Positions 1 to 14,944 of a DNA stretch of 64,000 bases are shown one piece after another. Both the position numbers and the translations under genes were made by a program. The stretch comes from Brachybacterium alimentarium (lineage in GTDB: Bacteria; Actinomycetota; Actinomycetes; Actinomycetales; Dermabacteraceae): NCBI RefSeq assembly GCF_002332425.1, contig NZ_NRGS01000020.1, positions 1 through 64,000 on the forward strand, given 5' to 3'. The stretch's first letter is position 1, and each line of letters starts with the position of its first letter. The notes below the pieces were generated by a model. That model saw only the letters and a program-made list of their open reading frames with translations. It did no database searches and was not told the DNA's origin.

Positions 1-705
1 GATATCAAACAACACGCGCACATCGTCATCTCGCCGCTATCAGCGGCGTGAGTCAGAGGCTCGGGTGCGCCTTCCGGATCAACCGGCGGGCGACTACTTG
101 TCTTCGTCGGCCCGGCGCGAGTCACTACTCTAGCAGATCTTCGCGGTCCGGTCCAACTCCGCTCCGTGTGTCCTGCGCCTCGGTCGGATCGCTATGCGAT
201 CGTCCCAGTGAGCTGGTCACGGCCGTTCTCCTGGTTTCCCGGGAGTCCGGGTCTTCAGCGTCTCCTCATCCGCTCCGTGCCGCTGCTCCCGGGGGAACCT
301 CTCGGCCTTTCGCGTCTGCGTCCTCGCTGCTGACAAGAAAGAACATTACGCGCCACCGGCCCGGCGGGCAAACCCGGAAATCGTCCGGTTCGACAGCACC
401 GACAAGCACCATCACTGCAGGTCACTGCGCGTTTCTGGTCTCTGGGAAAGCGCTCCGGAGTGCTGATGTGATCCACGTTTGAGAGTGGGGTCACGAGGAG
501 TTGCTGCGCGGTACTCGCCCATGGCATTTACACGCGCTGCGGGCGTCCCGAGAGAGCAGGGCGGGCTTCCCGCAGCTCTGCGGGGGCGCGCTCGTGCTCG
601 CCCGAGAGCCGGCACGACCCGCTCCGCCGCGCTCGCGCCGGGACGACGCAGAACGCCCCGGCCTCCCTGATGCAGGGATACCGGGGCGTTCGACGGGCGT
701 CATGG
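1..705 (-). promoter_or_regulatory. Probable rRNA operon promoter and leader region, reading left out of the window
   Basis: No convincing gene is present in these 705 bases. On the minus strand there are two promoter-like pairs: TTGGAC (156-151), 18 bases, TAGAGT (132-127); and weaker TTTGCC (372-367), 18 bases, TAATGT (348-343). Downstream of the first lies a small perfect hairpin at 32-48, then TGTTGTTTGA at the window edge, which resembles the boxA/processing segment before actinobacterial 16S rRNA. tyrS is commonly next to an rRNA operon in Actinobacteria. That a 16S gene follows to the left is inference, because it lies outside the window. Confidence 0.6.
652..690 (-). terminator. Terminator hairpin after tyrS
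   Basis: A perfect 10-bp inverted repeat (652-661 with 681-690) begins 15 bases past the tyrS stop. There is no T-run, as is usual in high-G+C actinobacteria. It would separate tyrS from the putative rRNA promoters. Confidence 0.7.
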
Positions 706-1974
706 TCAGCCGTCGAGGCGGACCATGGCGGCGTTCTTGCGGCCGCGGCGCAGGAGCAGGTGTCGACCCGGAAGGGCGTCGAGATCCCCGATCTCCTGGG
801 ACAGGTCGTCGGCGGAGACCTTCTGTCCGTTGACCGAGAGGCCCCCTTCGTCGGCCCCGCGACGCGCGGCACCCTTGGACTGCACGATCCCCGACTCCAC
901 GAAGGCGTCCACCAGGGGCGAGGTCGGAGCCAGCTGCGCGGTGGGGAGCTCCCGGGAGATCGAGACGACCGTGGACTCGTCGAGCTCGCGCACGTCCCCG
1001 CGCCCGAACAGCACGGCGGCGGCGGCCGTCGCCTGGGCAGTGGCCTGTTCGCCGTGGACCAGCGTGGTCAGCTCATCGGCCAGGGCACGCTGCGCAGCAC
1101 GCTGGTGGGAGGCCTCGATGGTCGCCTGCTCGAGCTCGGCGATCTCGTCCTGGCCGCGCAACGAGAAGTACCGCAGGTAGTTCACGACGTCCGCGTCGGC
1201 GGCGTTCAGCCAGAACTGGTGGAAGGCGTACGGGCTGGTGAGCTCGGGATCGAGCCACACCGCGCCGCCCTCGCTCTTGCCGAACTTCTGGCCGTCCGCC
1301 TTGGTGACCAGCGGCGTCGTCAGCGCATGGGCGTCCTTCCCCTCCACCTTATGGATCAGGTCGACGCCCGAGAGCAGGTTGCCCCACTGGTCGTTCCCGC
1401 CGAACTGGAGCGAGACCCCGTGGCGGCGGTTCAGCTCGAGGAAGTCCAGCCCCTGGAGCACCTGGTAGCTGAACTCGGTGTAGCTGATGCCCTCATCGCT
1501 CGAGAGGCGACGCGCGACGGTCTCCTTCGCGAGCATGGTGCCCATGCGGTAGTGCTTGCCGATGTCGCGCAGGAACTCCAGCGCGCTCATCCCCCCGATC
1601 CAGTCGAGGTTGTTGACCATCTGCACGCCGAACTCACCGTCCAGGTCGAGGAAACGCGAGATCTGGTCCCGCAGGGTCCCCACCCAGCCGGCGACGACGC
1701 TCTCGTCGTTCAGCACCCGCTCCCCCGACATGCGGGGATCACCGATGAGTCCGGTCGCACCGCCCACGAGAGCGTAGGGCTTGTGCCCGGCGAGCTGGAA
1801 GCGGCGCATGGTGAGCACCTGGGTCAGGTGACCGACGTGCAGGGAGGCGGCAGTCGGGTCGAAGCCGCAATACAGGCTGATCGGTCCGTCCGCCAGAGCG
1901 CTGCCGAGCGCCTCACGCCCGGTGGTCTGCACGACGAGTCCTCGCCAGGCGAGCTCGTCCAGGACGGTCTGCAT
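706..1974 (-). CDS. tyrS: Tyrosyl-tRNA synthetase
   Basis: Class I aminoacyl-tRNA synthetase that charges tRNA-Tyr with tyrosine in the cytoplasm. The 422 residues match bacterial TyrRS length. The HIGH motif appears as HVGH (46-49) and the KMSKS loop as KFGKS (230-234); the tyrosine-site segment with FGGNDQWGN lies near 191-199. The C-terminal ~65 residues look like the S4-type RNA-binding domain (GADEGGLSVNGQKV). A purine-rich ribosome site (AGAGGAAAC) precedes the ATG. It follows argH on the same strand but is separated by a strong hairpin, so it is probably its own unit. Confidence 0.97.
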   Translation of the reverse strand: MQTVLDELAWRGLVVQTTGREALGSALADGPISLYCGFDPTAASLHVGHLTQVLTMRRFQLAGHKPYALVGGATGLIGDPRMSGERVLNDESVVAGWVGTLRDQISRFLDLDGEFGVQMVNNLDWIGGMSALEFLRDIGKHYRMGTMLAKETVARRLSSDEGISYTEFSYQVLQGLDFLELNRRHGVSLQFGGNDQWGNLLSGVDLIHKVEGKDAHALTTPLVTKADGQKFGKSEGGAVWLDPELTSPYAFHQFWLNAADADVVNYLRYFSLRGQDEIAELEQATIEASHQRAAQRALADELTTLVHGEQATAQATAAAAVLFGRGDVRELDESTVVSISRELPTAQLAPTSPLVDAFVESGIVQSKGAARRGADEGGLSVNGQKVSADDLSQEIGDLDALPGRHLLLRRGRKNAAMVRLDG

Positions 1975-2145
1975 CGATCAGTTTCCTCTCTGCGGGGCAC
2001 GGTGTGCCGGATTCGGTGAGGCTGCGGGCCGACGGGTCGTCGGCGCGGCAGCCGGATCAACGACGCTCGGGAAGAGCGTCGTGCGTCATTGTCACAGATC
2101 GGCGCTCGCGCGGCAGGTTCGGACCACGGGACGACGTCCGGACGG

Positions 2146-2184
2146 AGCTGCGGCCGACGACCTCAGGGGTCGTCGGCCGCAGCT
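2146..2184 (-). terminator. Strong terminator hairpin at the end of the arg operon
   Basis: A 17-bp perfect inverted repeat (2146-2162 with 2168-2184) around a 5-base loop lies 54 bases past the argH stop, in the 263-base argH-tyrS gap. No U-tract is visible. Its position and stability make it the likely terminator of argCJBDFRGH; nothing else in the gap is recognisable. Confidence 0.8.
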
Positions 2185-2237
2185 CGGGTACCTGGTCCGG
2201 CGGTCGGGCTCACGGGCCCGGCACCGACGGGATCAGC

Positions 2238-4988
<2,751 letters not shown>

Positions 4989-5051
4989 CTAGTCGAGTTC
5001 GATGGGTCGTGCGGGGCGCGGCAGGGCCGGCGCCGGGAGGGAAAACTGTCC

Positions 5052-5134
5052 GGTCAGGTCGTGCAGGTCCGTATTGGTCGATGCTGGTCTGCGCTGGTCT
5101 GTGCTGGTCGGTGCTGGTCGGTGCAGGTCTGTGC
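5052..5134. repeat. 10-bp tandem repeat between argR and argG
   Basis: About eight degenerate copies of a 10-base unit close to GTGCTGGTCK fill the argR-argG gap (minus strand GACCAGCAC). Copies at 5101-5110 and 5111-5120 are identical; outer copies diverge. There is no open reading frame or hairpin logic in it. The period is close to one helical turn, so each unit would face the same side of the DNA. Confidence 0.85.
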
Positions 5135-5138
5135 CGAG

Positions 5139-7947
<2,809 letters not shown>

Positions 7948-7955
<8 letters not shown>

Positions 7956-8895
7956 AGTCGTCCCTCCTCACCATCGTGCCCACACCCTTGGCGGTGAACA
8001 CCTCGAGCAGCACTGCGTGCTCGATCCTTCCGTCGATCATCGCGGCCGTGCGCACCCCGGCGTCGACCGCGTCCAGCAGCGACTCCGCCTTGGGGATCAT
8101 CCCGGCGGTGAGCGAGGGCAGCATGGCCCGCAGCTCGCTCGCGGAGACCTCGGGGATCAGGGAGTCGCGATCCGGCCAGTCACCGTAGAGCCCCTCGACG
8201 TCGGTGAGGACGACGAGCTTCTCGGCGTCCAGCCCGGCGGCGAGAGCAGCGGCGGCGAGATCGGCGTTGATGTTCAGCACGGCGCCGGTGGGGCGGCCGT
8301 TCTCGTCGATCTCCGGGGCGATCGACGAGACCACCGGGATGCGGCCGGCGTCCAGCAGATCCTGGATGGACTCGGGCCGCACCTGGGTGACGGCGCCGAC
8401 GTGCCCGAGGTCGAGCTCCTCGCCGTCGACCACCGTGCCCCGCCGACGGGCCGAGAACAACCGGGCGTCCTCACCGGACATCCCGATCGCGTAGGGGCCG
8501 TGCTCGTTGACCAGGCCCACGAGCTCACGGCCCACCTGGCCCACCAGCACCATGCGGACGATGTCCATCGTCTCGGCGTCGGTCACCCGCAGGCCACCGC
8601 GGAACTCGCTGTCCACGCCCACGCGCTGCAGCATCGCGTTGATCTGCGGGCCGCCGCCGTGGACGACGACCACGTGAATGCCGGCATGGCGCATGAAGAC
8701 CATGTCGGCGGCGAAGGCACGCCGCAGGTCGTCGTCGATCATCGCGTTGCCGCCGTACTTGACCACGACGATCTTCCCCATGAAGCGCTGCATCCAGGGC
8801 AGCGCCTCGATGAGGATCTCGGACTTCGCACGGGCGTCCGCCTGGGCGGTCGTGAGCTCGGCGAGCGGGTTCTTCCCGGTGGGAGAGCTGTTCAT
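7948..8895 (-). CDS. argB: Acetylglutamate kinase
   Basis: Phosphorylates N-acetylglutamate. The amino-acid-kinase fold motifs are present: VVKYGGNAM near 44-52, [11 protein letters not shown] near 99-109, and the [12 protein letters not shown] substrate segment. Length of 315 is slightly above the usual 295 owing to an N-terminal extension of about 25 residues, which in other species marks arginine-inhibited hexameric enzymes. Whether this enzyme is feedback inhibited is inference. The ATG overlaps the argJ stop as ATGA. Confidence 0.96.
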
Positions 8896-10061
8896 GAGGA
8901 GTAGGCGCTGTTCTCTTCGACGTAGTCGTGGGTGAGGTCGTTGGTCCAGATGTCGCCGGTCGCGGAGCCGGCGCCGAGGTCGACCTCGATGAGGGTCTCA
9001 CGCGGGGTCATGTCCACCTCGGAGCGGTCGCGGTGCGCACCGCCGGCGCGGCACACCTCGACGCCGTTGACGGTGACCGACAGGTGGTCGACGTCGAAGG
9101 GGGCGACGGCCTCGGGCACGCAGCCCGCGGCGGCGACGATGCGCCCCCAGTTCGGGTCGTTGCCGAAGATCGCGGCCTTGACCAGGTTGGAACGGGCGAT
9201 CTCGCGGGCCACGGCGAGCGCCGCCTGCTCGGTGGTCGCGGACCGGACGACGACGTGGACGTCGTGGCTCGCACCCTCGGCGTCGGCCACCAGCTGGCGG
9301 GCGAGATCCGCGCTGACGGCGCGCACGGCCTCTGCGAGCTCATCGGCCTCCACGGCGATGCCGCTCGCACCGGAGGCCAGCAGGATCACGGTGTCGTTGG
9401 TGGACATGCAGGCGTCGGAGTCGACCCGGTCGAAGGTCGTCGCGGTCGCGCCGCGCAGGGCAGCGTCGGCCGTGGCGGCGTCGACGTCCGCGTCCGTGGT
9501 GAGCACGACGAGCATCGTGGCGAGCTGTGGCGCGAGCATGCCCGCACCCTTCGCCATCCCGCCGACGACCACGCCGGAGGCGGTGGTGGCCTCGGCGGTC
9601 TTCGGCACCGAATCCGTGGTCATGATCGCGCGGGACGCGGCGGCATCGGCCTCGTCACCGGAGGAGAGCTGCTCGGTCGCGGCGGTGATCCCGGCCAGCA
9701 GCGGATCCATCGGCAGCCGCTCCCCGATCAGGCCGGTCGAGCAGACCAGCACGTCCTGGGCGGAGATGCCGAGGAGCCCGGAGAGATGCTCCGCCGTGCG
9801 GTGGGTGTCGGCGAAGCCGTCGGGCCCGGTGCAGGCGTTGGCGCCGCCGGAGTTCAGGACCACGGTGCGGGCGCGGCCGTCGGCCACGGCCTGGCGGGAC
9901 CAGACCACCGGCGCGGCCTGCACCCGGTTCGAGGTGAAGACGGCGGCGGCGGTGTCGCGCGGCCCGTCGTTGACGACGAGGGCGAGGTCCTCCGCGCCGC
10001 TGGACTTGATGCCGGCGACGAGGCCGACGGCCCGGAAGCCGCGAGGGCGGGTGATGGTCAT
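8892..10061 (-). CDS. argJ: Bifunctional ornithine acetyltransferase / N-acetylglutamate synthase
   Basis: Recycles the acetyl group between N-acetylornithine and glutamate. The family cleaves itself into two chains; the site is visible as Ala181-Thr182 in [11 protein letters not shown], with [12 protein letters not shown] before it. The start at 10061 is chosen because AGGAG lies 6 bases upstream and the family begins at [12 protein letters not shown]; an upstream in-frame ATG at 10136 has no such support. The 389 residues fit the family. A 148-base gap separates it from argC. Confidence 0.95.
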   Translation of the reverse strand: MTITRPRGFRAVGLVAGIKSSGAEDLALVVNDGPRDTAAAVFTSNRVQAAPVVWSRQAVADGRARTVVLNSGGANACTGPDGFADTHRTAEHLSGLLGISAQDVLVCSTGLIGERLPMDPLLAGITAATEQLSSGDEADAAASRAIMTTDSVPKTAEATTASGVVVGGMAKGAGMLAPQLATMLVVLTTDADVDAATADAALRGATATTFDRVDSDACMSTNDTVILLASGASGIAVEADELAEAVRAVSADLARQLVADAEGASHDVHVVVRSATTEQAALAVAREIARSNLVKAAIFGNDPNWGRIVAAAGCVPEAVAPFDVDHLSVTVNGVEVCRAGGAHRDRSEVDMTPRETLIEVDLGAGSATGDIWTNDLTHDYVEENSAYSS

Positions 10062-10209
10062 GTGGGGCTCCTGGGGGAACGGCGGGGGAAGCGTGAAGGC
10101 GAAGACGTGGGCGGGATCGGGGCGGAGCGCGGGCACGACGCGGACCGCGCGTGGGCACGAGGAGCGGCCGACGGGTCCCGACGGGACGGGCCGCGGCCGA
10201 TCCGGTGGC

Positions 10210-11337
10210 TCAGGGAGCGAGCGCGGTGCGCGACAGGCCGGTGCCCTCGGGCAGGCCGAGCGCGAGGTTCATCGACTGGATGGCCGCGCCAGCGGTGCCC
10301 TTGACCAGGTTGTCGATCGCGGCGATCACGGTGGCCTGGCCGCTGTGGCGGTCCACGGCCGCGCCCAGACGGATCACGTTCGCCCCGGCGACCTCGCCGG
10401 TCGTGGGGAAGACGCCCTCGGGCAGCACGGTGAGGAAGCGCTCCTCGGCGTAGTCCGCGCTGAGCGCCGCGAGCAGATCCGCGGTGGTGGTGCCGTCGGG
10501 GACCGGGGCGTTCACGACGGCGAGGATGCCGCGGCTCATCGGCACCAGGACCGGGGTGAAGGTGAGGCGCAGGCCCTCCGCGCCCGAGGCACGACGAAGG
10601 TTCTGCAGCACCTCGGGCACATGGCGGTGGCTGCCGCCGACGGCGTAGGGGGCAGCGCTTCCGGAGGCCTCCGCGAACAGCAGGTGCTGCTTGGCCGACC
10701 GGCCGGCCCCGGAGTAGCCGACCGGGAGCACGGCGCTCAGCCGGGAGGCGTCGACGAGACCGGCGCGCACCAGCGGAGCCAGGGCGAGGGAGACTGCCGT
10801 GGCGTTGCAGCCGGGCACCGCGATCTCCCGAGAGCCGACGATCTGGTCCCGCTGGCGGGTGCCGTCCGCCAGCGGGAGCTCGGGCATCCCGTAGGTCCAC
10901 GTGCCGGAGTGCTCGCTGCGGTAGTACTCGGCCCAGTCCTCGGCGCTCTCGAGCCGGTGGTCCGCTCCCAGGTCGAGCACGAGCACGTCCGGGTCCTCGG
11001 CGCGCAGGGCGGCCGCGATCTGCCCGGACTGCCCGTGCGGCAGCGCGAGGACCACGACGTCATGACCCGAGAGTGTCTCGACCGTGGTCTCCTGCAGCAC
11101 CGGGTCGTGGCCGAGGTCGATGTGCGGAGCGACCTCGCTCAGCCGCTTCCCCGCGCTCGAGTGCGCGGCGACGGTGGCGATCTCGACCCCCGGGTGCGCC
11201 GAGAGCAGGCGCAGGGTCTCCCCCCCGGCGTATCCGGACGCGCCGACCACGGCGACACGGGGCAGGCGCGCGGCGCGACCCGCCCGGGTGGCGGCGGCGC
11301 CGGCAGTGGAGACGGGGGCGTCCGATGAGGAAGTCAT
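10210..11337 (-). CDS. argC: N-acetyl-gamma-glutamyl-phosphate reductase
   Basis: NADPH-dependent reduction of N-acetylglutamyl phosphate, first gene of the arg operon. The nucleotide-binding loop is GASGYAGGE (32-40), the catalytic cysteine is C177 in AVPGCNATAV, and the histidine motif HRHVPEV follows. The ATG at 11337 is preferred over one at 11364: TATACT lies exactly six bases upstream, which would put transcription start at the A of this ATG. The other ATG falls upstream of the -10 and within the likely ArgR site. The first ~25 residues are low complexity. Confidence 0.94.
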   Translation of the reverse strand: MTSSSDAPVSTAGAAATRAGRAARLPRVAVVGASGYAGGETLRLLSAHPGVEIATVAAHSSAGKRLSEVAPHIDLGHDPVLQETTVETLSGHDVVVLALPHGQSGQIAAALRAEDPDVLVLDLGADHRLESAEDWAEYYRSEHSGTWTYGMPELPLADGTRQRDQIVGSREIAVPGCNATAVSLALAPLVRAGLVDASRLSAVLPVGYSGAGRSAKQHLLFAEASGSAAPYAVGGSHRHVPEVLQNLRRASGAEGLRLTFTPVLVPMSRGILAVVNAPVPDGTTTADLLAALSADYAEERFLTVLPEGVFPTTGEVAGANVIRLGAAVDRHSGQATVIAAIDNLVKGTAGAAIQSMNLALGLPEGTGLSRTALAP

Positions 11338-11372
11338 GCCGGAAGTATATACAGGACCATGCATGTTCAGCC
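11338..11372 (-). promoter_or_regulatory. argC promoter with candidate ArgR box, leaderless start
   Basis: TATACT (11349-11344) ends six bases before the argC ATG. Immediately upstream is an A/T-rich island, unusual in this sequence, with half-site-like TGCAT and TGTATA (about 11365-11348), resembling ARG boxes. The -35 region is poor. Operator assignment rests on position and resemblance, not on a full consensus match. Confidence 0.55.
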
Positions 11373-11770
11373 AGTTCTTACCGCGCCGGCCTCAGGGAAG
11401 TCCGTCACGTCGCGCCTGCCATCCGCACGGTCTGCGGGTACACCCGTCCACACCGACCCCCGACCCCACCAGCCGCCACGCCCCCTATGACGGGTTGTGC
11501 ACAGCGGTTCCGTCGACCACTCCCTCCTCGAAGGCGGCCTCCAGAACGCCCAGTCCGTACGCAGCACGCCCACGCGGCACGCCCCATCACGGCGGCGCGC
11601 CGAGCGCGGCAGCATTGCGGAGCCGCTGCACCCAAACGTTTTACCGCGGTTTCGTCACGAGTGTGTAACGGGGCGCCTGGCGAAGAAGTTAACCGCTAAA
11701 GTCACCAGAGACAACCGATCATCGACGATCGCTCGGAACCCGAGCACGTCACGTTCACAAGGTGGTGATC
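11373..11770 (+). promoter_or_regulatory. Intergenic region upstream of the oligosaccharide/peptide importer, with candidate operator
   Basis: This divergent gap has no credible gene. Near its right end are three short palindromes in sequence: AAACGTTT (11635-11642), ACCGCGGT (11643-11650) and the imperfect 16-mer AGTTAACCGCTAAAGT (11687-11702), which includes a possible -10, TAAAGT. The 16-mer resembles a site placed similarly before the Endo H gene. The importer start is preceded by AAGGTGG. Bases 11373-11630 show nothing I recognise. Confidence 0.5.
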
Positions 11771-12895
11771 ATGACCGAGCCAGCACCCTTGGACGCCCTG
11801 GCGAAAGCAGAGCCGACGGCCGCCCCCGCCGGCGAGCCCCCAGCAGGCTCCTCGCCAGAGCGCCCGCGGTCCGGTTCCCGCGCGAGTCGCCTGGCCGGCC
11901 TGGTCTACCTGCGACAACGTCTGACGATGTACTTGATCGTCGCCTTCGCGAGCATCCTGGTGAACTTCATCCTCCCGCGCTTCATGCCCGGCAATCCCGC
12001 CACGCAGATGATCCGCGACATCACCAACCGGACCGGAGCTCCACCCTCGGGCTACCAGATGCGCCTGATCAAGGCACGCTACGGGGACCCCGACCGCTCG
12101 ATCCTGCTGCAGTTCTGGGACTACATCACCCAGCTCGCCCAAGGAGATCTCGGCCAGTCAGCGCAGTACTTCCCGATCTCCGTCAACGAGCTGATCGGCC
12201 GGGCGCTGCCGTGGACGCTGTACCTGGCGATCGTCTCGACGGTGCTCGGCTGGATGGTCGGCACCTATCTCGGCGCCCGCCTCGGATGGAGGCCCGGCCG
12301 GCGACTCGACGCGATCCTCACCCCGGTCTCGATGTTCTTCAGCTCGATCCCCGCCTTCTGGCTCGGACTGCTCATCGTCTGGTACCTCGCCTACATGAAC
12401 GGCTGGTTCCCCAACCAGGGCGCCTACAACAACTCGCTCCCTCAGAACCTCCTCAGCCCGGACTTCCTCCTCTCCGTCCTGTATCACGGGGCCCTGCCGT
12501 TCTTCACACTCATCATCGTCGGCTTCGCTCGTTGGCTGTTCTCGATGCGCAACATGATGATCACGACGGTCAATGAGGACTACGTGCAGCTCGCACGAGC
12601 CAAGGGGCTGCGGGAGAACCGGATCCGCAATCGCTACGCCGCCCGCAACGCCCTGCTGCCCAACTTCACGGGACTCGCCCAGAGCATGGGTGGAGCCCTC
12701 ACCGCGGTGATCCTCGCCGAGACGGTCTTCGTCTACCCCGGCATCGGCTCGCTGCTCACGGGCGCTCAGGCAGCCCGCGATTACCCGGTCATGCAGGGCG
12801 TGATGCTGATGGTCATCTTCGCCTCCCTGCTGTTCAACTTCATCGCCGACTCCGTATACGTCCTGCTCGATCCCCGCACCCGGGAGGTGAAGTGA
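11771..12895 (+). CDS. Opp/Dpp-type ABC transporter permease, first subunit
   Basis: Membrane subunit of a family-5 (dipeptide/oligopeptide/nickel class) importer. An N-terminal cytoplasmic stretch of about 45 Ala/Pro/Glu-rich residues precedes the first membrane helix (MYLIVAFASILVNFILPRFM). The periplasmic-loop proline pair MPGNP is typical of DppB. The EAA-like coupling loop is near LRENRIRNRYAARNALLPN, before the last helices. ATG 11771 is chosen over the GTG codons at 11762 and 11765 because AAGGTGG precedes it. Context with Endo H and GH20 suggests glycan rather than peptide cargo (inference). Confidence 0.9.
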   Translation: MTEPAPLDALAKAEPTAAPAGEPPAGSSPERPRSGSRASRLAGLVYLRQRLTMYLIVAFASILVNFILPRFMPGNPATQMIRDITNRTGAPPSGYQMRLIKARYGDPDRSILLQFWDYITQLAQGDLGQSAQYFPISVNELIGRALPWTLYLAIVSTVLGWMVGTYLGARLGWRPGRRLDAILTPVSMFFSSIPAFWLGLLIVWYLAYMNGWFPNQGAYNNSLPQNLLSPDFLLSVLYHGALPFFTLIIVGFARWLFSMRNMMITTVNEDYVQLARAKGLRENRIRNRYAARNALLPNFTGLAQSMGGALTAVILAETVFVYPGIGSLLTGAQAARDYPVMQGVMLMVIFASLLFNFIADSVYVLLDPRTREVK

Positions 12896-12896
12896 G

Positions 12897-13826
12897 ATGC
12901 TCAAGCGCTTCCTCCTGATCGGGAAGGTCCAGATCGGCCTGGCAATCATCGGCATGTTCACGCTGGCTGCCGTCTTCGGACCGTGGTTCAGCCGCACAGT
13001 GCTGGAGATGACGCCCCAGCAGGTCGACTACATGAACCTGACCGGCAGCCCACCGGACGCGGAGCATTGGCTCGGCACCACGAGCCAAGGCCAGGACGTC
13101 CTGGCCTGGATGCTCCATGGCACGCGCACCTCGATGCTGGTGGGGTTCGCCTCGGCGATCATCGGGACCGTCCTCACGGTCGTGATCGGCGCATGGGCCG
13201 GCTTCTCCGGCGGTTTCGTGGATCGGTTCCTCAACGGCACCATCCTCGTGTTCGGCAACTTCCCGACCTTCGCGCTGCTGTTCATCGTCGCCGCCGCCTT
13301 CCAGAACGCCAACTGGCTGCTGGTCTCGATCGTCATCGGCGGTATCGAGTGGGCAGGCGGAGCACGTCAGATCCGCGCCCAGACGATGAGTCTGCGAGGG
13401 CGCGATTTCACCACCGCCCTGCGCACCGTCGGCGAGTCCCGCGCCAGGATCATCCTCGTCGAGGTGATGCCCCATCTGCTCGGGGTCATCTCCCCGATGT
13501 TCCTCGGCCTGATCGCCGCGGGCGTCAACCAGCAGGCGGCGCTGGCGTTCCTGGGGATCGGGAATCCGTCCGAGCCCTCGTGGGGCCTGATGATCAACTG
13601 GGCGATGACGCAGAACGCCCTCTTCCGAGGCCTGTGGTGGTGGTTCATCCCGCCCGGCCTCGCACTGTGCCTCATCGGCTTCGCCACCACGATGGTGAAC
13701 TTCGGGCTCGATGAGATCACCAACCCGACCCTGTCCAGCAAGCGCATGAAGCTGATGCGCATCTTCCTGCGGGAGAAGGCTCGATCCACGAGCTCGCACA
13801 GCCAGAAGGAGCTGACCGCGTCATGA
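12897..13826 (+). CDS. Opp/Dpp-type ABC transporter permease, second subunit
   Basis: DppC-like partner of the upstream permease, 309 residues. It shows the DppC arrangement: one N-terminal helix (about 8-30), an extracellular segment containing HWLGTTSQGQDVLAWMLHGT, then five further helices, with the coupling loop around LRTVGESRARIILVEVMPHL. The ATG begins one base after the stop of the first permease, with GGGAGGTGAAG as ribosome site, and the gene overlaps the next by 4 bases, so the five importer genes are one operon. Confidence 0.92.
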   Translation: MLKRFLLIGKVQIGLAIIGMFTLAAVFGPWFSRTVLEMTPQQVDYMNLTGSPPDAEHWLGTTSQGQDVLAWMLHGTRTSMLVGFASAIIGTVLTVVIGAWAGFSGGFVDRFLNGTILVFGNFPTFALLFIVAAAFQNANWLLVSIVIGGIEWAGGARQIRAQTMSLRGRDFTTALRTVGESRARIILVEVMPHLLGVISPMFLGLIAAGVNQQAALAFLGIGNPSEPSWGLMINWAMTQNALFRGLWWWFIPPGLALCLIGFATTMVNFGLDEITNPTLSSKRMKLMRIFLREKARSTSSHSQKELTAS

Positions 13827-14944
13827 CCCTCACCACCGTTCCGCAGCATCTGGAGACGGAAGCGGAGATCATCTCCCGCCTCGAGGACTCTCCCGTGCTC
13901 CTCGACGTCCGTGGGCTGTGCGTCGACTACGTGACCGAGGCGGGGAACATCCGCGCATGCGACGACGTCGATCTCACCCTCCGCCGAGGCGAGATCCTCG
14001 GTGTGGCGGGTGAGTCCGCGAGCGGGAAGTCCACCCTGCTCAACGCACTCGGCCGGCTGCAGCGGATGCCGGCTGCGACCAGCGCCGGCGAGATCAGATT
14101 CCATCCCACCGATGGCACCGAGCCCGTCGATCTCGTCGGCCTCACCGAGGACGAGCTGGCCGCCTACCGCTGGACGAAGATCTCTGTCGTCATGCAGTCC
14201 GCCATGGCCAGCCTCAATCCCGTGATCCGCCTCGGCGAACAGTTCACGGACGTCATCCGCACCCACAATCCGCGAATCCGGCAGGCGGAAGCGCGCGCGC
14301 AAGCCGCCGAGCTTCTCACCATGGTGGGGATCAGCGCCGACCGGCTGACCGCCTTTCCCTTCCAGCTCTCCGGAGGGATGCAGCAGCGGGCCCTGATCGC
14401 GCTCTCCCTCGCCTGCGATCCGGATCTGGTCCTGATGGACGAGCCCACCACCGCGGTCGACGTGGTCATGCAGAGACAGATCCTCGACCAGGTGCTCGCC
14501 GCGCAGGAGCGGCTGGGCTTCGCCGTCGTGTTCGTGACCCACGATCTCTCGCTGCTCCTGGAGATCTCCGATCGCATCGCCATCATGTACGGGGGCAAAG
14601 TCGTCGAGGTCGGCACCGCAGCACGTCTGCACAGCACCGCGAAGCATCCATACACTCGCGCGCTGCGCAATGCGTTCCCGCCCCTGTCCGAACCGGTGCG
14701 TCGTCTCTCCGGCATCCCCGGGTCCCCACCGGATCTCCTGGATCTGCCTCCTGGCTGCTCCTTCGCACCGAGATGTGCTGCCGCGATGCCCATCTGCCAC
14801 CAGCGGGTCCCCGAGCTCCGGGACATCGACCAGGGTCGCAGCGCCTGCTTCCTCACCAATGGTGAGCTCAGCGAACAGGAGCTGGCGGTTCAGCAGCACC
14901 CGCCCCTCAACGGCGGGCACGACGAGGAGGGCGAGGCCCTGTGA
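13823..14944 (+). CDS. Opp/Dpp-type ABC transporter ATPase, DppD-like
   Basis: Nucleotide-binding subunit. Walker A GESASGKST (63-71), signature LSGGMQQRALIA, Walker B LVLMDEPTT and the switch histidine in VFVTHDLSLL are all present. The C-terminal extension CSFAPRCAAAMPICHQRVP has the cysteine spacing seen in oligopeptide-transporter ATPases, where related proteins carry an Fe-S-type cluster. The first ~28 residues precede the ABC domain. It overlaps both neighbours by 4 bases. Confidence 0.93.
   Translation: MTLTTVPQHLETEAEIISRLEDSPVLLDVRGLCVDYVTEAGNIRACDDVDLTLRRGEILGVAGESASGKSTLLNALGRLQRMPAATSAGEIRFHPTDGTEPVDLVGLTEDELAAYRWTKISVVMQSAMASLNPVIRLGEQFTDVIRTHNPRIRQAEARAQAAELLTMVGISADRLTAFPFQLSGGMQQRALIALSLACDPDLVLMDEPTTAVDVVMQRQILDQVLAAQERLGFAVVFVTHDLSLLLEISDRIAIMYGGKVVEVGTAARLHSTAKHPYTRALRNAFPPLSEPVRRLSGIPGSPPDLLDLPPGCSFAPRCAAAMPICHQRVPELRDIDQGRSACFLTNGELSEQELAVQQHPPLNGGHDEEGEAL

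Noticed and set aside
670-2019. 449-codon plus-strand frame opposite tyrS
   Set aside because: Mirror of the tyrS codons; no recognisable protein.
5052-5134. CRISPR array
   Set aside because: Units are only 10 bases, directly adjacent with no spacers. The same applies to the arrays at 33937 and 47678.
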